A stretch of DNA of 64,000 nucleotides. Origin: Pseudocolwellia sp048296855 (GTDB lineage: Bacteria > Pseudomonadota > Gammaproteobacteria > Enterobacterales > Alteromonadaceae). Made by a program: the position numbers and the translations under genes. Shown here piece after piece: positions 1 through 8,964 of this stretch. Position 1 is the first letter of the stretch; each line of letters starts with the position of its first letter. Below the pieces are notes generated by a model. The model was not told the DNA's origin. It was given only the letters and a program-made list of their open reading frames with translations, and made no database searches. The stretch lies in assembly GCA_048296855.1 (NCBI GenBank), contig CP182631.1; one strand, written 5' to 3'.

Positions 1-390
1 TGTAAACGCATCTGGCAACAACTCAGATACGGTCCAAATTTTTGTGTGTCCTAAATGGTTAGCAGATATCACTTTGGCATCTTCCGCTAAAAACTCGGCT
101 ATCACCTGCCTACATGCGCCGCAAGGTGGTGTGAGTTTTTCTTGTTCTGTGTATACAACAATTGACTGAATACGCGTTTCGCCATTTATAACCGCTTGTG
201 CAATACAGTTACGCTCAGCACATACCGTTAAACCATAGGAAGCATTTTCAACATTACAACCGCTAACTATATGACCTAACTCAGTTAACGCTGCAGCACC
301 TACCCTGAAGTTGCTATAAGGTGCATAAGCCTTTAAGTAAGCTTCTTTCGCTTTGGTAATTTGATCTTGATAGTTTGATTGAGTATTCAT
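1..390 (-). CDS. cdd: cytidine deaminase, 3' end cut by window edge
   Basis: Hydrolytic deamination of cytidine/deoxycytidine to uridine/deoxyuridine in the cytosolic pyrimidine salvage pathway. I translated the minus strand from the ATG at 390-388: it begins MNTQSNYQDQITKAKEAYLK, has CAERN at about residues 57-61 (catalytic Glu and first zinc ligand) and PPCGACRQ at about 91-98 (the other two zinc cysteines). The visible 130 codons are almost the full length of a homotetrameric bacterial enzyme (about 130-135 residues), so only the C-terminus is missing. A RutR-like palindrome lies about 25 bp upstream of the start, which fits regulation by pyrimidines. Confidence 0.93.
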   Translation of the reverse strand, partial: MNTQSNYQDQITKAKEAYLKAYAPYSNFRVGAAALTELGHIVSGCNVENASYGLTVCAERNCIAQAVINGETRIQSIVVYTEQEKLTPPCGACRQVIAEFLAEDAKVISANHLGHTKIWTVSELLPDAFT

Positions 391-412
391 TTGTATCTCC
401 CTACAATAAAAA

Positions 413-428
413 CTGACCATATAGTCAA
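413..428. promoter_or_regulatory. RutR-like operator upstream of cdd
   Basis: The 16-mer CTGACCATATAGTCAA matches the E. coli RutR consensus TTGACCA-N2-TGGTCAA at 12 of 14 defined positions. It lies 23 bp before the cdd start codon, where a repressor would overlap the promoter. Two weaker relatives flank the RutR-like regulator gene at 4495. The assignment rests on remembered consensus and on co-location. Confidence 0.5.
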
Positions 429-499
429 GTTAGTTAAATCTTAATCTAGCTAGATAGATATTACTAGTACTAAAGTTAATTTTAGGACGATTAATTTAT

Positions 500-529
500 A
501 AAAAAAAACCGCACGTAAAGTGCGGCTTT
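500..529 (-). terminator. intrinsic terminator of the TonB receptor gene
   Basis: Six-pair GC-rich stem CCGCAC/GTGCGG (509-514 with 520-525) with a GTAAA loop. On the minus strand it is followed by a run of U (A tract at 501-508). It sits 25 bp past the stop of the receptor gene. Confidence 0.85.
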
Positions 530-551
530 GATTAAATATCAAACATTTAAA

Positions 552-3500
552 TTAGAACGTGTATTTAACACCAATTTTAACATTCCATGTAGATGCTCTA
601 TCTTCAAAAACAATAGGTGCATCATCTGCCTCTGCGTTTTTAGAGCTGTACACATATTGTCCTTGGTCATTTATATCATAACCAAATAAATCTGACGTAC
701 TGTTACCAAATTCATTTTTATAAACACGAGCTGAGTCTTTATCAATTATTGCCCAAGCATTATCAATATCTAGATACAACAAGCCTTTATGCCCATCAAA
801 AATACCAGGAAGCTCTTGTTCAATTCTTAAATCAAGACTTGAAACCCAAGGACCACGCTGATTATTTTTAGCTAAAGCTCCACCTTCAGTAGATAACCCA
901 AGAACTTCAAGTTGTGAAACAATTTCTGAATAACTCATACCATTTACAAAATCAACGGCTGCATCATCAGCTCCTGTTGGAATGTAAGGTAAATATGCCG
1001 GATGAAGATCTAAATCACCATCTAAACCAGTTTCATTAAAGTTTTTACCTAACACCCAGCTGTATGGGCGACCAGATTTACGTTCAAAAAATGCATGGAA
1101 TGTTGTTGCATAACCACCGATGAACTCAGTGCTATAACGTAAATTGAATGTAATTCTGTGCTTAGTTTCATAAGATGAAGTACCTAGAGCAACATTTTGT
1201 GGATCGTATACCGGATGGAACTCATATGATGTATTAGATGAAGTACCTGATGCTGCAAAGCGATCTTCCACATCAGTATTAGTATACGAGAAATTCATAT
1301 TCAAACCACTTTCAAAGGTTTTACTTAAACTAAACGTTTTAATTAATGTTTCACCACCACCAATATTTGTCATTAAAATATCACGACGACCTCGTCCTTG
1401 ATCACCTGCTTGATAAGCTTCACTATCTGTATTAAATGCAAAACCATAGATTGGGCGACCATCTACAGTATAGCCGTTAAGACCACGAGAAGTGTCAACT
1501 TGACGACTCAAATCTTCCCAAATAACTCCATCTTTAACTTTCTTGTATAAAACTTCACCGCTGATGTTCCAGTTTTCGCCTAACCCTATAGCACTAAAGT
1601 CAGCAACATAATCTGCTGCAACACTATATTGCCATGTGCTTGGAATTTCGAAATCAGGATCAATAGCATCAATATTCGAATTAGCACCGTCTAGCGATGA
1701 ACCAGAGATTGCATCTAAAGCTCGTTGTGGAATACTGCTAGGATCTGGGTTGTTTAGGTATGCATCAACCAAAGATTGGTCAGCATCACTTTCATTTCGG
1801 CTACTATAGGCAGCAATACGACTACCATCGTTAGTAAATGAGTTTGATACCCATACGTTAGGACTACCACCACTAAATAAACCAAAACCACCACGAAGCG
1901 TTAAGCCTTCAATTTCTTCATCTAGATCCCATTTGAAGCCTACACGAGGTAAAAATATATCTGTACCATCTAAATTTTCATTGTTTTTAAAACCATTACG
2001 TTCTTCAAATAATGGATTCTCTGTTGGTTTGTCACTGTTAGAAATACGTTCATAACGTAAACCATAAGTTAAATTGAAACTATCATTAACATCCCAGCTA
2101 TCTTCAACATAAAAAGCATGGTTACTTAAGCTAAAGCTTGCAGCAGCATCATCTCTATTTAAACTTGGGTTATTTTGATATTCAAACCAATCAGCGTTCC
2201 CTGATTCAAAGTCTTCAATAGAATCAAAGTACCATGATCCTAAATAATGTTGCATAAAGATGTTAAATACATCAACTTTTTCGTATTCCCAACCAAATGA
2301 AATCGCATGATCATCAAGTAAATATTCACCACTGAATCGTAATTGCAATGTTTCATTACTCAGTTGATTAGCATGACGACTATCATCAGAACCTAAATTA
2401 ATTGTCCCGCCGCCATGATCAATCTTAACTTCACCAAATTCCAAACCACCAACAGAAGCTTGGCTGTTTGTACTTTCTTTGTATGATGCTTTCATTTCAG
2501 TTGAAAAGTTTTCAGTCCAGTATGAAAACACTTGACCTACGTAAGTCTTGTACTCATTTGTTCTATTGTACCAATGCGAAGATAAGTACAATTCATTTGA
2601 ACGACCAGCTGTATTACCTGCACTATTACTGAAGCCATAACCATAAGTTAATGATGCACGATGATCGTCGTTAATATTCCAGTCTAATTTTAAAGAATAT
2701 TTTTCATCTTCTAAAGGAATTGATGCATCCCAAGAACCCGCATCATAACCATACTTAGATTGTGCTGTACTCACTACACGTTCAAGATCACTTAATGATA
2801 CATTGCTGACTTCATTTGCTACACCAGAACCAGCAGGGCCGGTATTAACAGTACTAGGTGCTTCAAATGTTTCATATGAAGCAAAGAAGAAAAGCTTATC
2901 TTTAATAATTGGACCACCTAAAGTCGCTCCATAACTTTCTTCTTTAAATTTTAATTTAATGTCTTCGCCTGTTTCAGGATGCTCAGGATCACCTGCCCAA
3001 GAATCTTGTGCTTTTTCAAAAAATACACTTCCGTGAAAATCATTCGTACCTGATTTTGTAACAACACTAAGTTGTCCACCAGAAAAACCACCTTCTTTTG
3101 CAGAGAAAGGTGCAATTGCAACACTTAATTGTTCAATCGAATCAAAAGCAATAGGCGAGCGCTCAGTTGGGTAACCGTTACCAGCTAAACCAAAATCATC
3201 ATTCAGTTTTACACCATCAACTTTCAAACTATTATAACGAGGGTTACTTCCTGCTAAATATAATGAAGAGCCATCATTACCTACAACAGCCATAGGGTTT
3301 TGACGAGCAATATCTTTGATATCTCGGTTAAAAGAAGCCGCCTTACTAATTTGATCACCGTAAAAAGTACTTTCAGAACCACTTATTTGTTCATATAAAG
3401 TAGATGTCCCAGTTACTTCAATACGTTCTACATTTAAATCTTCTAGAGATTCAGAAACACGAAACACTTCACTCAATGAAATATAAACATTTGATAATTT

Positions 3501-3782
3501 TTTATCTTGAAATTTATCAGAGTCAATTTCTATTGTGTAAGGCCCACCAACACGTAACCCTTGAGCGAAAAATGCTCCTGAGTCATTAGTTGTTAATGTT
3601 TTACGTGTGCCTGAAGGCTCATGCGTAACAATAATGGTGGTGTTAGCAGCTGCATTACCTGCAGGCCCAACAATAGTACCCCTAATACCTGAAGAGGTAT
3701 CAGCAGCCATAGCTGATGTTGATAAACCAAGTGCTAAAACTACAGCACCTGTAAGTTTTGAGAGACGATGATTTTTCATCAT
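552..3782 (-). CDS. Oar-like TonB-dependent receptor with N-terminal carboxypeptidase-regulatory-like domain
   Basis: Outer-membrane active-transport receptor. From the chosen start the protein is about 1,076 residues: Sec signal peptide ending STSAMA, a carboxypeptidase-regulatory-like beta-sandwich (about 28-110, GIRGTIVGPAGNAA...), a plug domain (about 120-245, with VERIEVTGTS as TonB-box-like region) and a long beta-barrel ending in KIGVKYTF with the terminal aromatic residue typical of barrels. The reading frame is open 20 codons further, but AAGGA stands just ahead of ATGATG at 3782-3777, so one of these two is the start. The substrate is unknown. The neighbouring RutR-like regulator, phosphatase and nuclease-fold genes suggest nucleic-acid or nucleotide-derived material (inference). 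Confidence 0.9.
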   Translation of the reverse strand: MMKNHRLSKLTGAVVLALGLSTSAMAADTSSGIRGTIVGPAGNAAANTTIIVTHEPSGTRKTLTTNDSGAFFAQGLRVGGPYTIEIDSDKFQDKKLSNVYISLSEVFRVSESLEDLNVERIEVTGTSTLYEQISGSESTFYGDQISKAASFNRDIKDIARQNPMAVVGNDGSSLYLAGSNPRYNSLKVDGVKLNDDFGLAGNGYPTERSPIAFDSIEQLSVAIAPFSAKEGGFSGGQLSVVTKSGTNDFHGSVFFEKAQDSWAGDPEHPETGEDIKLKFKEESYGATLGGPIIKDKLFFFASYETFEAPSTVNTGPAGSGVANEVSNVSLSDLERVVSTAQSKYGYDAGSWDASIPLEDEKYSLKLDWNINDDHRASLTYGYGFSNSAGNTAGRSNELYLSSHWYNRTNEYKTYVGQVFSYWTENFSTEMKASYKESTNSQASVGGLEFGEVKIDHGGGTINLGSDDSRHANQLSNETLQLRFSGEYLLDDHAISFGWEYEKVDVFNIFMQHYLGSWYFDSIEDFESGNADWFEYQNNPSLNRDDAAASFSLSNHAFYVEDSWDVNDSFNLTYGLRYERISNSDKPTENPLFEERNGFKNNENLDGTDIFLPRVGFKWDLDEEIEGLTLRGGFGLFSGGSPNVWVSNSFTNDGSRIAAYSSRNESDADQSLVDAYLNNPDPSSIPQRALDAISGSSLDGANSNIDAIDPDFEIPSTWQYSVAADYVADFSAIGLGENWNISGEVLYKKVKDGVIWEDLSRQVDTSRGLNGYTVDGRPIYGFAFNTDSEAYQAGDQGRGRRDILMTNIGGGETLIKTFSLSKTFESGLNMNFSYTNTDVEDRFAASGTSSNTSYEFHPVYDPQNVALGTSSYETKHRITFNLRYSTEFIGGYATTFHAFFERKSGRPYSWVLGKNFNETGLDGDLDLHPAYLPYIPTGADDAAVDFVNGMSYSEIVSQLEVLGLSTEGGALAKNNQRGPWVSSLDLRIEQELPGIFDGHKGLLYLDIDNAWAIIDKDSARVYKNEFGNSTSDLFGYDINDQGQYVYSSKNAEADDAPIVFEDRASTWNVKIGVKYTF

Positions 3783-4121
3783 ATTATTCCTTAGTATAAG
3801 TTTAAAATTAGTTTTCTTATGTTTAAGTAAAATGTTGTGCAATTAGTTAGTATTTATTTTTTTATATTTATTATTGTCGATTCTGATTAAAGCAAAGTTT
3901 CTTTACATTTTCATTACATGATTTTGGAACAAGTTAAAACTCAAATAAAAACCACTTACCACCATTTTCATAAAATCAAAAGAAAAACACAAATAAACCT
4001 TTAAAAACAACAAGATAAAACAAAAACACAGAAAACAATATTTATTTTATAGATTCTTTTAGATATTAAAAAGGTTGTTTTTAAAACAAAATATTATACC
4101 CAACAAAAGAACTTTAATTAA

Positions 4122-4137
4122 CAAACCAATTGGTCAG
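4122..4137. promoter_or_regulatory. RutR-like operator, central intergenic copy
   Basis: CAAACCAATTGGTCAG has the perfect inner palindrome ACCAATTGGT and matches the RutR consensus at 10 of 14 defined positions. It lies between the divergent receptor and regulator genes. Confidence 0.42.
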
Positions 4138-4395
4138 GTTATAAATCAATAGCAATATAAAGCCTTAAAACAATAAGATATAGAGTTTTTAAAAAACACA
4201 CCCAATAATCAACAAAAATAAAAATATGATATTTATTAAGTAATAACCTACAATATTTTATCAATTTTACGAATCTTAGGGTTTATTCGTAATTAAAGTT
4301 CCAAATAACAACCTTAGCCTAACGAAAACAATTTAATATTTCTGTCATTAAATTGTTTTAAAATGGTACAAATGATACAAAGCCATAACAGTAAT

Positions 4396-4411
4396 CAAAC
4401 CAGATAGTCAG
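4396..4411. promoter_or_regulatory. RutR-like operator, weak promoter-proximal copy
   Basis: CAAACCAGATAGTCAG matches the RutR consensus at 9 of 14 positions, about 85 bp before the regulator start; this would allow autoregulation. Alone it would not be convincing; the right half resembles that of the site at 413-428. Confidence 0.3.
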
Positions 4412-4494
4412 CTATAAGGAACAATAGCTAGGGTAGTGAAGGCCGTGTATATGTATGCAAGCTGCAACTTTTGATTAAAGGAGTGTTCAATTAT

Positions 4495-5178
4495 ATGAAA
4501 GAAAATAATAAACTAACCAAACAAAGTAACATTCAACAAAAAGAGCAGACTATCAAAACTACAAAACAAGGCAGTATTAGAGAAAAAAGCCAAGATAAAA
4601 TATTAGCTGCCGCTCAAGAAGAATTTATCTTACAGGGTTATAAAGGTGCTACGGTACAAGCGATTGCAGACCGAGCAGAATTACCTAAAGCTAATGTACT
4701 TTATTACTTTAAAAATAAAGAGAACATATACCATGCTGTTTTAGAGCGCACATTAGCAATGTGGGATAATGCTATTGGCGATATAGATCCTGACCACGGA
4801 CCTATAGTTGCTATTGAAAAATTTATCGCGTCAAAAGTTCAGTTATCATTTAAAGAGCCTGCGGCCTCTAAAATTTATGCTATGGAAATTATACAGGGCG
4901 CACAACACCTCAAAGATTTTACACGTACCTATTTACGTAAGTGGGTAAGAGAAAAAGCGGTTTTATTTCAGCAATGGATAGACAGTGGTGAAATGGTTAA
5001 TGTTGATCCTGTACATTTGATTTTTCTTATTTGGTCTTCAACTCAACATTATGCTGACTTTGACAATCAAATATTAACGGTCATGAATCAAGCAGATTTT
5101 GAAGATGAAGATTGTGAAAAAGTTACTGCCTTTTTAACCGACTTTATTCTGCGTGGTTGTGGTTTAAAGAAAGATTAA
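4495..5178 (+). CDS. RutR-like TetR-family transcriptional regulator
   Basis: DNA-binding regulator of 227 residues. After a charged N-terminal tail (about 1-35) comes a TetR helix-turn-helix (about 36-85, ILAAAQEEFILQGYKGATVQ then PKANVLYYFKNKENIY), followed by a YcdC/RutR-type ligand-binding half (KVQLSFKEPAASKIYAMEII, then LRKWVREKAVLFQQWIDSG). In E. coli RutR binds uracil and thymine and controls pyrimidine catabolism. The ATG at 4495 is chosen over the upstream in-frame TTG because AAAGGAG precedes it by 11 bp. It leads an apparent operon with the two enzymes that follow. Sites resembling the RutR consensus occur upstream of it and of cdd. Confidence 0.85.
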   Translation: MKENNKLTKQSNIQQKEQTIKTTKQGSIREKSQDKILAAAQEEFILQGYKGATVQAIADRAELPKANVLYYFKNKENIYHAVLERTLAMWDNAIGDIDPDHGPIVAIEKFIASKVQLSFKEPAASKIYAMEIIQGAQHLKDFTRTYLRKWVREKAVLFQQWIDSGEMVNVDPVHLIFLIWSSTQHYADFDNQILTVMNQADFEDEDCEKVTAFLTDFILRGCGLKKD

Positions 5179-5205
5179 TCCCCTATTGCTAAATAAGGAA
5201 CAACA

Positions 5206-6399
5206 TTGAAAAAAATTATATTACTGCTAGCGATTTTACCTTTACTCATTACAGGCTTAAGCATGGCTAATGAAACTGAAACACCTCAAAAACTTCGTAT
5301 AGCAACATTCAATGTAAGTATGGAAGCTTTAAATTATCTTCCTTATGTTAAAGGCCAAGCTCCATCAGTAAAAGGTAATGAGCTCGGTACGCAATTAAAA
5401 AACAATCATCAACAAATAAGAAATATTGCTGAAATAATTCAACGTGTAAATCCTGATATTATTTTATTGAATGAATTTGATCGTGAAGATGACTCTCATC
5501 AAGCCATTAAGCTCTTTTTATCTCAGTACTTAAATAAAAGCCAACAGGGACAAGCAGCCATTAAATTCCCTTATTTTTATCAAGGCCCAGTAAATACAGG
5601 GGTTCCTACCCCTTTTGATTTAAATAACGATAAAGTTAAAGGCGACTCACCCAATGATAATTACGGCTTTGGCTACTTCCCTGGCCATTTCGGTATGGTG
5701 TTATTATCTAAGTATCCTATCAATGAAAAAGGTATTCGAACTTTCCAACACTTTAAATGGAAAGATATGCCAAACGCTTTAAAGCCAATAGACCCAAAAA
5801 CGAATAAACCTTGGTACAACGAAGAAGCATGGAATAACTTTAGATTATCGTCTAAATCTCATTGGGATATTCCTGTATCTATTGGTAACAAAACACTTCA
5901 CGTATTAGCTAGCCACCCTACTCCGCCTGTTTTTGATGGTCCTGAAGATAGAAACGGTAAGCGTAATCACGACGAAATACGATTATGGAACGATTATATT
6001 ACGCCAAATAAAAGCGATTATTTATACGACGACAACGGCGTAAAAGGCGGCATAGCCCCAAATAGCGCTTTTGTTATTATGGGTGACCAAAATGCTTCAA
6101 GTGTTGATGGCGATGCCATTAAAGAAGGCATAACCGATTTACTTGCTCACCCAAATGTTCAAGACACCAAGCCTGGTAGCAAAGGCGGAAAAGCTCATAA
6201 CAAAAGTAATCCATACAGTAAAAATCATACGGCACATTGGGGTATGCGAGCTGATTATGTTTTACCTTCTAAAAACCATATTAACGTTATAAATTCAGGT
6301 GTTTTTTGGCCATTACCAACAGATGATGAATTCAGGCTTGTTAAAGACAGAGCCGCATCTTCAGATCACCGTTTAGTTTGGGTTGATATCAGCCTATAA
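5206..6399 (+). CDS. secreted endonuclease/exonuclease/phosphatase-family enzyme
   Basis: Probable periplasmic or secreted phosphodiesterase/nuclease-fold hydrolase of 397 residues. It starts with TTG at 5206, 27 bp after the regulator stop, behind AAGGAA; the N-terminus is a signal peptide (KKIILLLAILPLLITGLSMA). Motifs of the DNase I-like fold are present in order: RIATFNVSME near the mature N-terminus, ILLNEFDRED (metal-binding Glu), LASHPTPPVFDG, VIMGDQNASSVDG (Asp/Asn pair) and SSDHRLVWVDI (catalytic Asp-His). Substrate (DNA, phospholipid, phytate-like) cannot be told from sequence. Co-transcription with a phosphatase and a RutR-like regulator favours nucleotide scavenging. Confidence 0.85.
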   Translation: MKKIILLLAILPLLITGLSMANETETPQKLRIATFNVSMEALNYLPYVKGQAPSVKGNELGTQLKNNHQQIRNIAEIIQRVNPDIILLNEFDREDDSHQAIKLFLSQYLNKSQQGQAAIKFPYFYQGPVNTGVPTPFDLNNDKVKGDSPNDNYGFGYFPGHFGMVLLSKYPINEKGIRTFQHFKWKDMPNALKPIDPKTNKPWYNEEAWNNFRLSSKSHWDIPVSIGNKTLHVLASHPTPPVFDGPEDRNGKRNHDEIRLWNDYITPNKSDYLYDDNGVKGGIAPNSAFVIMGDQNASSVDGDAIKEGITDLLAHPNVQDTKPGSKGGKAHNKSNPYSKNHTAHWGMRADYVLPSKNHINVINSGVFWPLPTDDEFRLVKDRAASSDHRLVWVDISL

Positions 6400-6427
6400 C
6401 CTTTAAAAATCTATAGGACATTCTATT

Positions 6428-7810
6428 ATGAATAAAATACTTGCAGCATTGACTATTGCTGGTTTAACTATGTCGTGTGGTAACGAATCAAAAACAACAG
6501 TTACCCCAGCTGAGTCAGCGCCAGTTATTTCAGCACCTAAAAATATTATTATGGTTGTAGGTGACGGTATGGGCCCCACTTATACAACAGCCTATCGCTA
6601 CTTTAAAGATGATCCAGCAACACCTAAAGTAGAAAACACCGTATTTGATAGACATTTAGTGGGTATGAGCAGTACCTACCCTGATACTCATCATTCATAT
6701 GTAACTGATTCAGCAGCTAGTGCAACAGCACTTTCAACAGCAAATAAAACCTATAATGGTGCTATTGGTGTTGATATGGATAAAAATCCACTTGAAACCG
6801 TACTAGAAAGAGCTAAATCACGCGGTAAAAAAACAGGCGTAGTCGTTACTTCACAAATCAACCACGCGACACCCGCTTCGTACTTATCTCATAATGAAAG
6901 TAGACAAAACTACAACGAAATTGCGAATAGCTACATAGACAATGGCATAAAAGCCGATTTATACCTTGGTGGCGGTTGGAAATACTTTATTAGAGACGAT
7001 CGTAACCTAGTGAACGAGTTTAAAGATAACGGATTCACCTACATAGATAGTTATCAAGCGCTAGAAACTACATCGACAGACAAACCATTACTCGGTTTAT
7101 TTGATAAAAAAGGTCTCCCTTGGGCATTAGACGATACCAATAAATATCGTCTTTCAAGTATGGCCAAAGCAGCAACAAAACATTTAGAAAACAAACAAGG
7201 ATATTTTCTATTAATTGAAGCAAGCCAAATTGACTGGGGCGGACATTCAAACGATATAGCAGCAGCGATGGGCGAAATGGACGACTTAGCAAAAACTCTC
7301 GAATACTTAGAAACTTACGTTAAATCACATCCTGATACTTTAGTGGTTGTAACAGCTGATCACAGCACAGGTGGTGTTACTTTAGGTGCACATGGTGTTT
7401 ACGAATGGAAGCCTGAGACCTTAAGAACCATGCTACAATCACCTTCATCTATTGCTAAAGTATTTGAAGCTACTGACATCACTAAAACCAAAGCTAATGA
7501 ATTGTTTAACTTTGAATTAACTGAAGATGAACTATCAACGCTGATCACAGTGAAAAATGATACGTTAAAAAACATTCAAATTACGGCAATTACCGATGAA
7601 GCAAAGTCTAAAAAAATCAGCCTTCAAAAAGAGCTATACACAGCCATTAAAAAAATAATTGATGGTCGTACAAATACAGGTTGGACATCTTCAGGCCATA
7701 CAGCAGTTGACGTTCCTGTTTTCGCTTTAGGCAGTAATAAAGACATGTTTAATGGCTATCAAGACAATACAGATATTGCTAAAAAGATATTTACCCTATT
7801 AGACAAATAA
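6428..7810 (+). CDS. alkaline phosphatase (PhoA family)
   Basis: Exported metal-dependent phosphomonoesterase of 460 residues. Hydrophobic N-terminus ending in MSCG, which could be a lipoprotein signal although the lipobox is poor. Catalytic features are present: MVVGDGMG (metal Asp), DSAASATALSTANKT with the nucleophilic Ser in DSAAS, HATPASY, EASQIDWGGHSND, TADHSTGG and SGHTAVDVPVFALG. It begins 28 bp after the preceding gene and ends just before an intrinsic terminator, so it closes the regulator-nuclease-phosphatase operon. No Pho box was recognised; the context points to release of phosphate and nucleosides from extracellular nucleotides. Confidence 0.92.
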   Translation: MNKILAALTIAGLTMSCGNESKTTVTPAESAPVISAPKNIIMVVGDGMGPTYTTAYRYFKDDPATPKVENTVFDRHLVGMSSTYPDTHHSYVTDSAASATALSTANKTYNGAIGVDMDKNPLETVLERAKSRGKKTGVVVTSQINHATPASYLSHNESRQNYNEIANSYIDNGIKADLYLGGGWKYFIRDDRNLVNEFKDNGFTYIDSYQALETTSTDKPLLGLFDKKGLPWALDDTNKYRLSSMAKAATKHLENKQGYFLLIEASQIDWGGHSNDIAAAMGEMDDLAKTLEYLETYVKSHPDTLVVVTADHSTGGVTLGAHGVYEWKPETLRTMLQSPSSIAKVFEATDITKTKANELFNFELTEDELSTLITVKNDTLKNIQITAITDEAKSKKISLQKELYTAIKKIIDGRTNTGWTSSGHTAVDVPVFALGSNKDMFNGYQDNTDIAKKIFTLLDK

Positions 7811-7838
7811 TGTGTTCTTAATATATTTAAAAAACTAA

Positions 7839-7868
7839 AAAGCTGAATATTTTATTCAGCTTTTTTAT
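7839..7868 (+). terminator. intrinsic terminator after the phosphatase operon
   Basis: AAGCTGAAT/ATTCAGCTT hairpin with a short TTTT-type loop followed by six T residues. Confidence 0.9.
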
Positions 7869-7985
7869 TTCTGTATTTACTATGGAAGTTTATCAACTAA
7901 CAACAGCAAGATCTGTCAGGTAACCTCTCATATTTTATGAGATTATTAATACATCGCCTTACTTATTGATACAAACAATATAAAT

Positions 7986-8897
7986 ATGGACACCATAAAA
8001 AATATCCCCTTTCAAAAAGTATGTCATTTTATAGATAAAAATTTAAATACAAAGCTTCCTTTAGATGATCTATGTAAAATTGAGCATTTATCCAAATATC
8101 ATTTTCATCGCTTATTTCACCTGCATGTTGGGTTACCTGTTTTTCAATATATTCAATTACAACGAATGAAAAAAGCAGCTAATCAACTCTATTACCATCA
8201 TCACTTAACAATAACTGACATTGCTCTAGATGCAGGTTTTGAAAATATTGAATCATTCTCGCGCGCGTTTAAAAAAGTATTTTTAGTAACACCCACACAA
8301 TTTAAACAATCGCCTAACTGGGCACCCATTTCAGGTAACCATCTAAATAATGTAAATACAACACAAGCGAATCAATTTATGGAAAATTCACTAATAGCGA
8401 ATGTAAAAATACAATGGTTTGATAAAACCCCAATAGCCAGCTTATCCCACAAAGGTTCACCTCAAACGTTACATAGCAGCATAAAACGTTTTATTGAATG
8501 GCGAAAAGAACACCATACGCCACCAACACTCAGTAAAACTTTTAATATTTTATATAACGACCCACACACTACACCAGCAGAGGACTACCGATTTGATATA
8601 GCCACCAATATCACCTCAAAAAACCTAACAAACAACGAGCAATTGAAAGAAGATAAGCTTAAAGAGAATACGCAAGGTGTAGAGCTGGGGGAAATTCCCG
8701 AAGGATATTGTGCCGTATTACGATATACAGGAAGTGATGACAATTTAGGTAAAATGATAAACGCACTTTACAGCCAATGGTTGCCGCAAAGTGGTAAAAC
8801 GCTTCGTGACTTCCCTTGCTTTATTGAACGCGTAAAAATGTTTCCTACTGTTAACCAAAGTGAAGCGATTACTGATATATATTTGCCGATTATTTAA
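7986..8897 (+). CDS. AraC-family regulator with GyrI-like effector domain
   Basis: Transcriptional regulator of 303 residues. Residues about 8-110 form the double helix-turn-helix of AraC/XylS proteins (LPLDDLCKIEHLSKYHFHRLF, then ITDIALDAGFENIESFSRAF). The C-terminal half (about 135-303) is a GyrI-like small-molecule-binding domain: IASLSHKGSP, YRFDIATNI, and a terminal FPCFIERVKMFPTVNQSEA. Rob and SoxS-like proteins of this build usually control efflux or stress genes. It is transcribed alone, and a perfect 14 bp inverted repeat follows it. Confidence 0.85.
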   Translation: MDTIKNIPFQKVCHFIDKNLNTKLPLDDLCKIEHLSKYHFHRLFHLHVGLPVFQYIQLQRMKKAANQLYYHHHLTITDIALDAGFENIESFSRAFKKVFLVTPTQFKQSPNWAPISGNHLNNVNTTQANQFMENSLIANVKIQWFDKTPIASLSHKGSPQTLHSSIKRFIEWRKEHHTPPTLSKTFNILYNDPHTTPAEDYRFDIATNITSKNLTNNEQLKEDKLKENTQGVELGEIPEGYCAVLRYTGSDDNLGKMINALYSQWLPQSGKTLRDFPCFIERVKMFPTVNQSEAITDIYLPII

Positions 8898-8917
8898 TAA
8901 GACGACAAGACGAATGA

Positions 8918-8953
8918 GTTTCAAAGCTAAAAATAACTCTTTAGCTTTGAAAC
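8918..8953. terminator. long inverted repeat between convergent genes
   Basis: Perfect 14 bp stem GTTTCAAAGCTAAA/TTTAGCTTTGAAAC with an 8 bp loop between two convergent genes, the usual place for a shared terminator. There is no long U tract on either side. Confidence 0.6.
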
Positions 8954-8964
8954 AATAATGTTAT

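Larger units (their letters stand above)
3783..4494. other. AT-rich divergent intergenic region with two RutR-like sites
   Basis: About 700 bp of very AT-rich DNA between the receptor gene (leftward) and the RutR-like regulator (rightward). No open frame here looks coding. It holds the two palindromes listed separately, and an AAAGGAG ribosome-binding site at 4477-4483 that fixes the start of the regulator. Confidence 0.6.
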
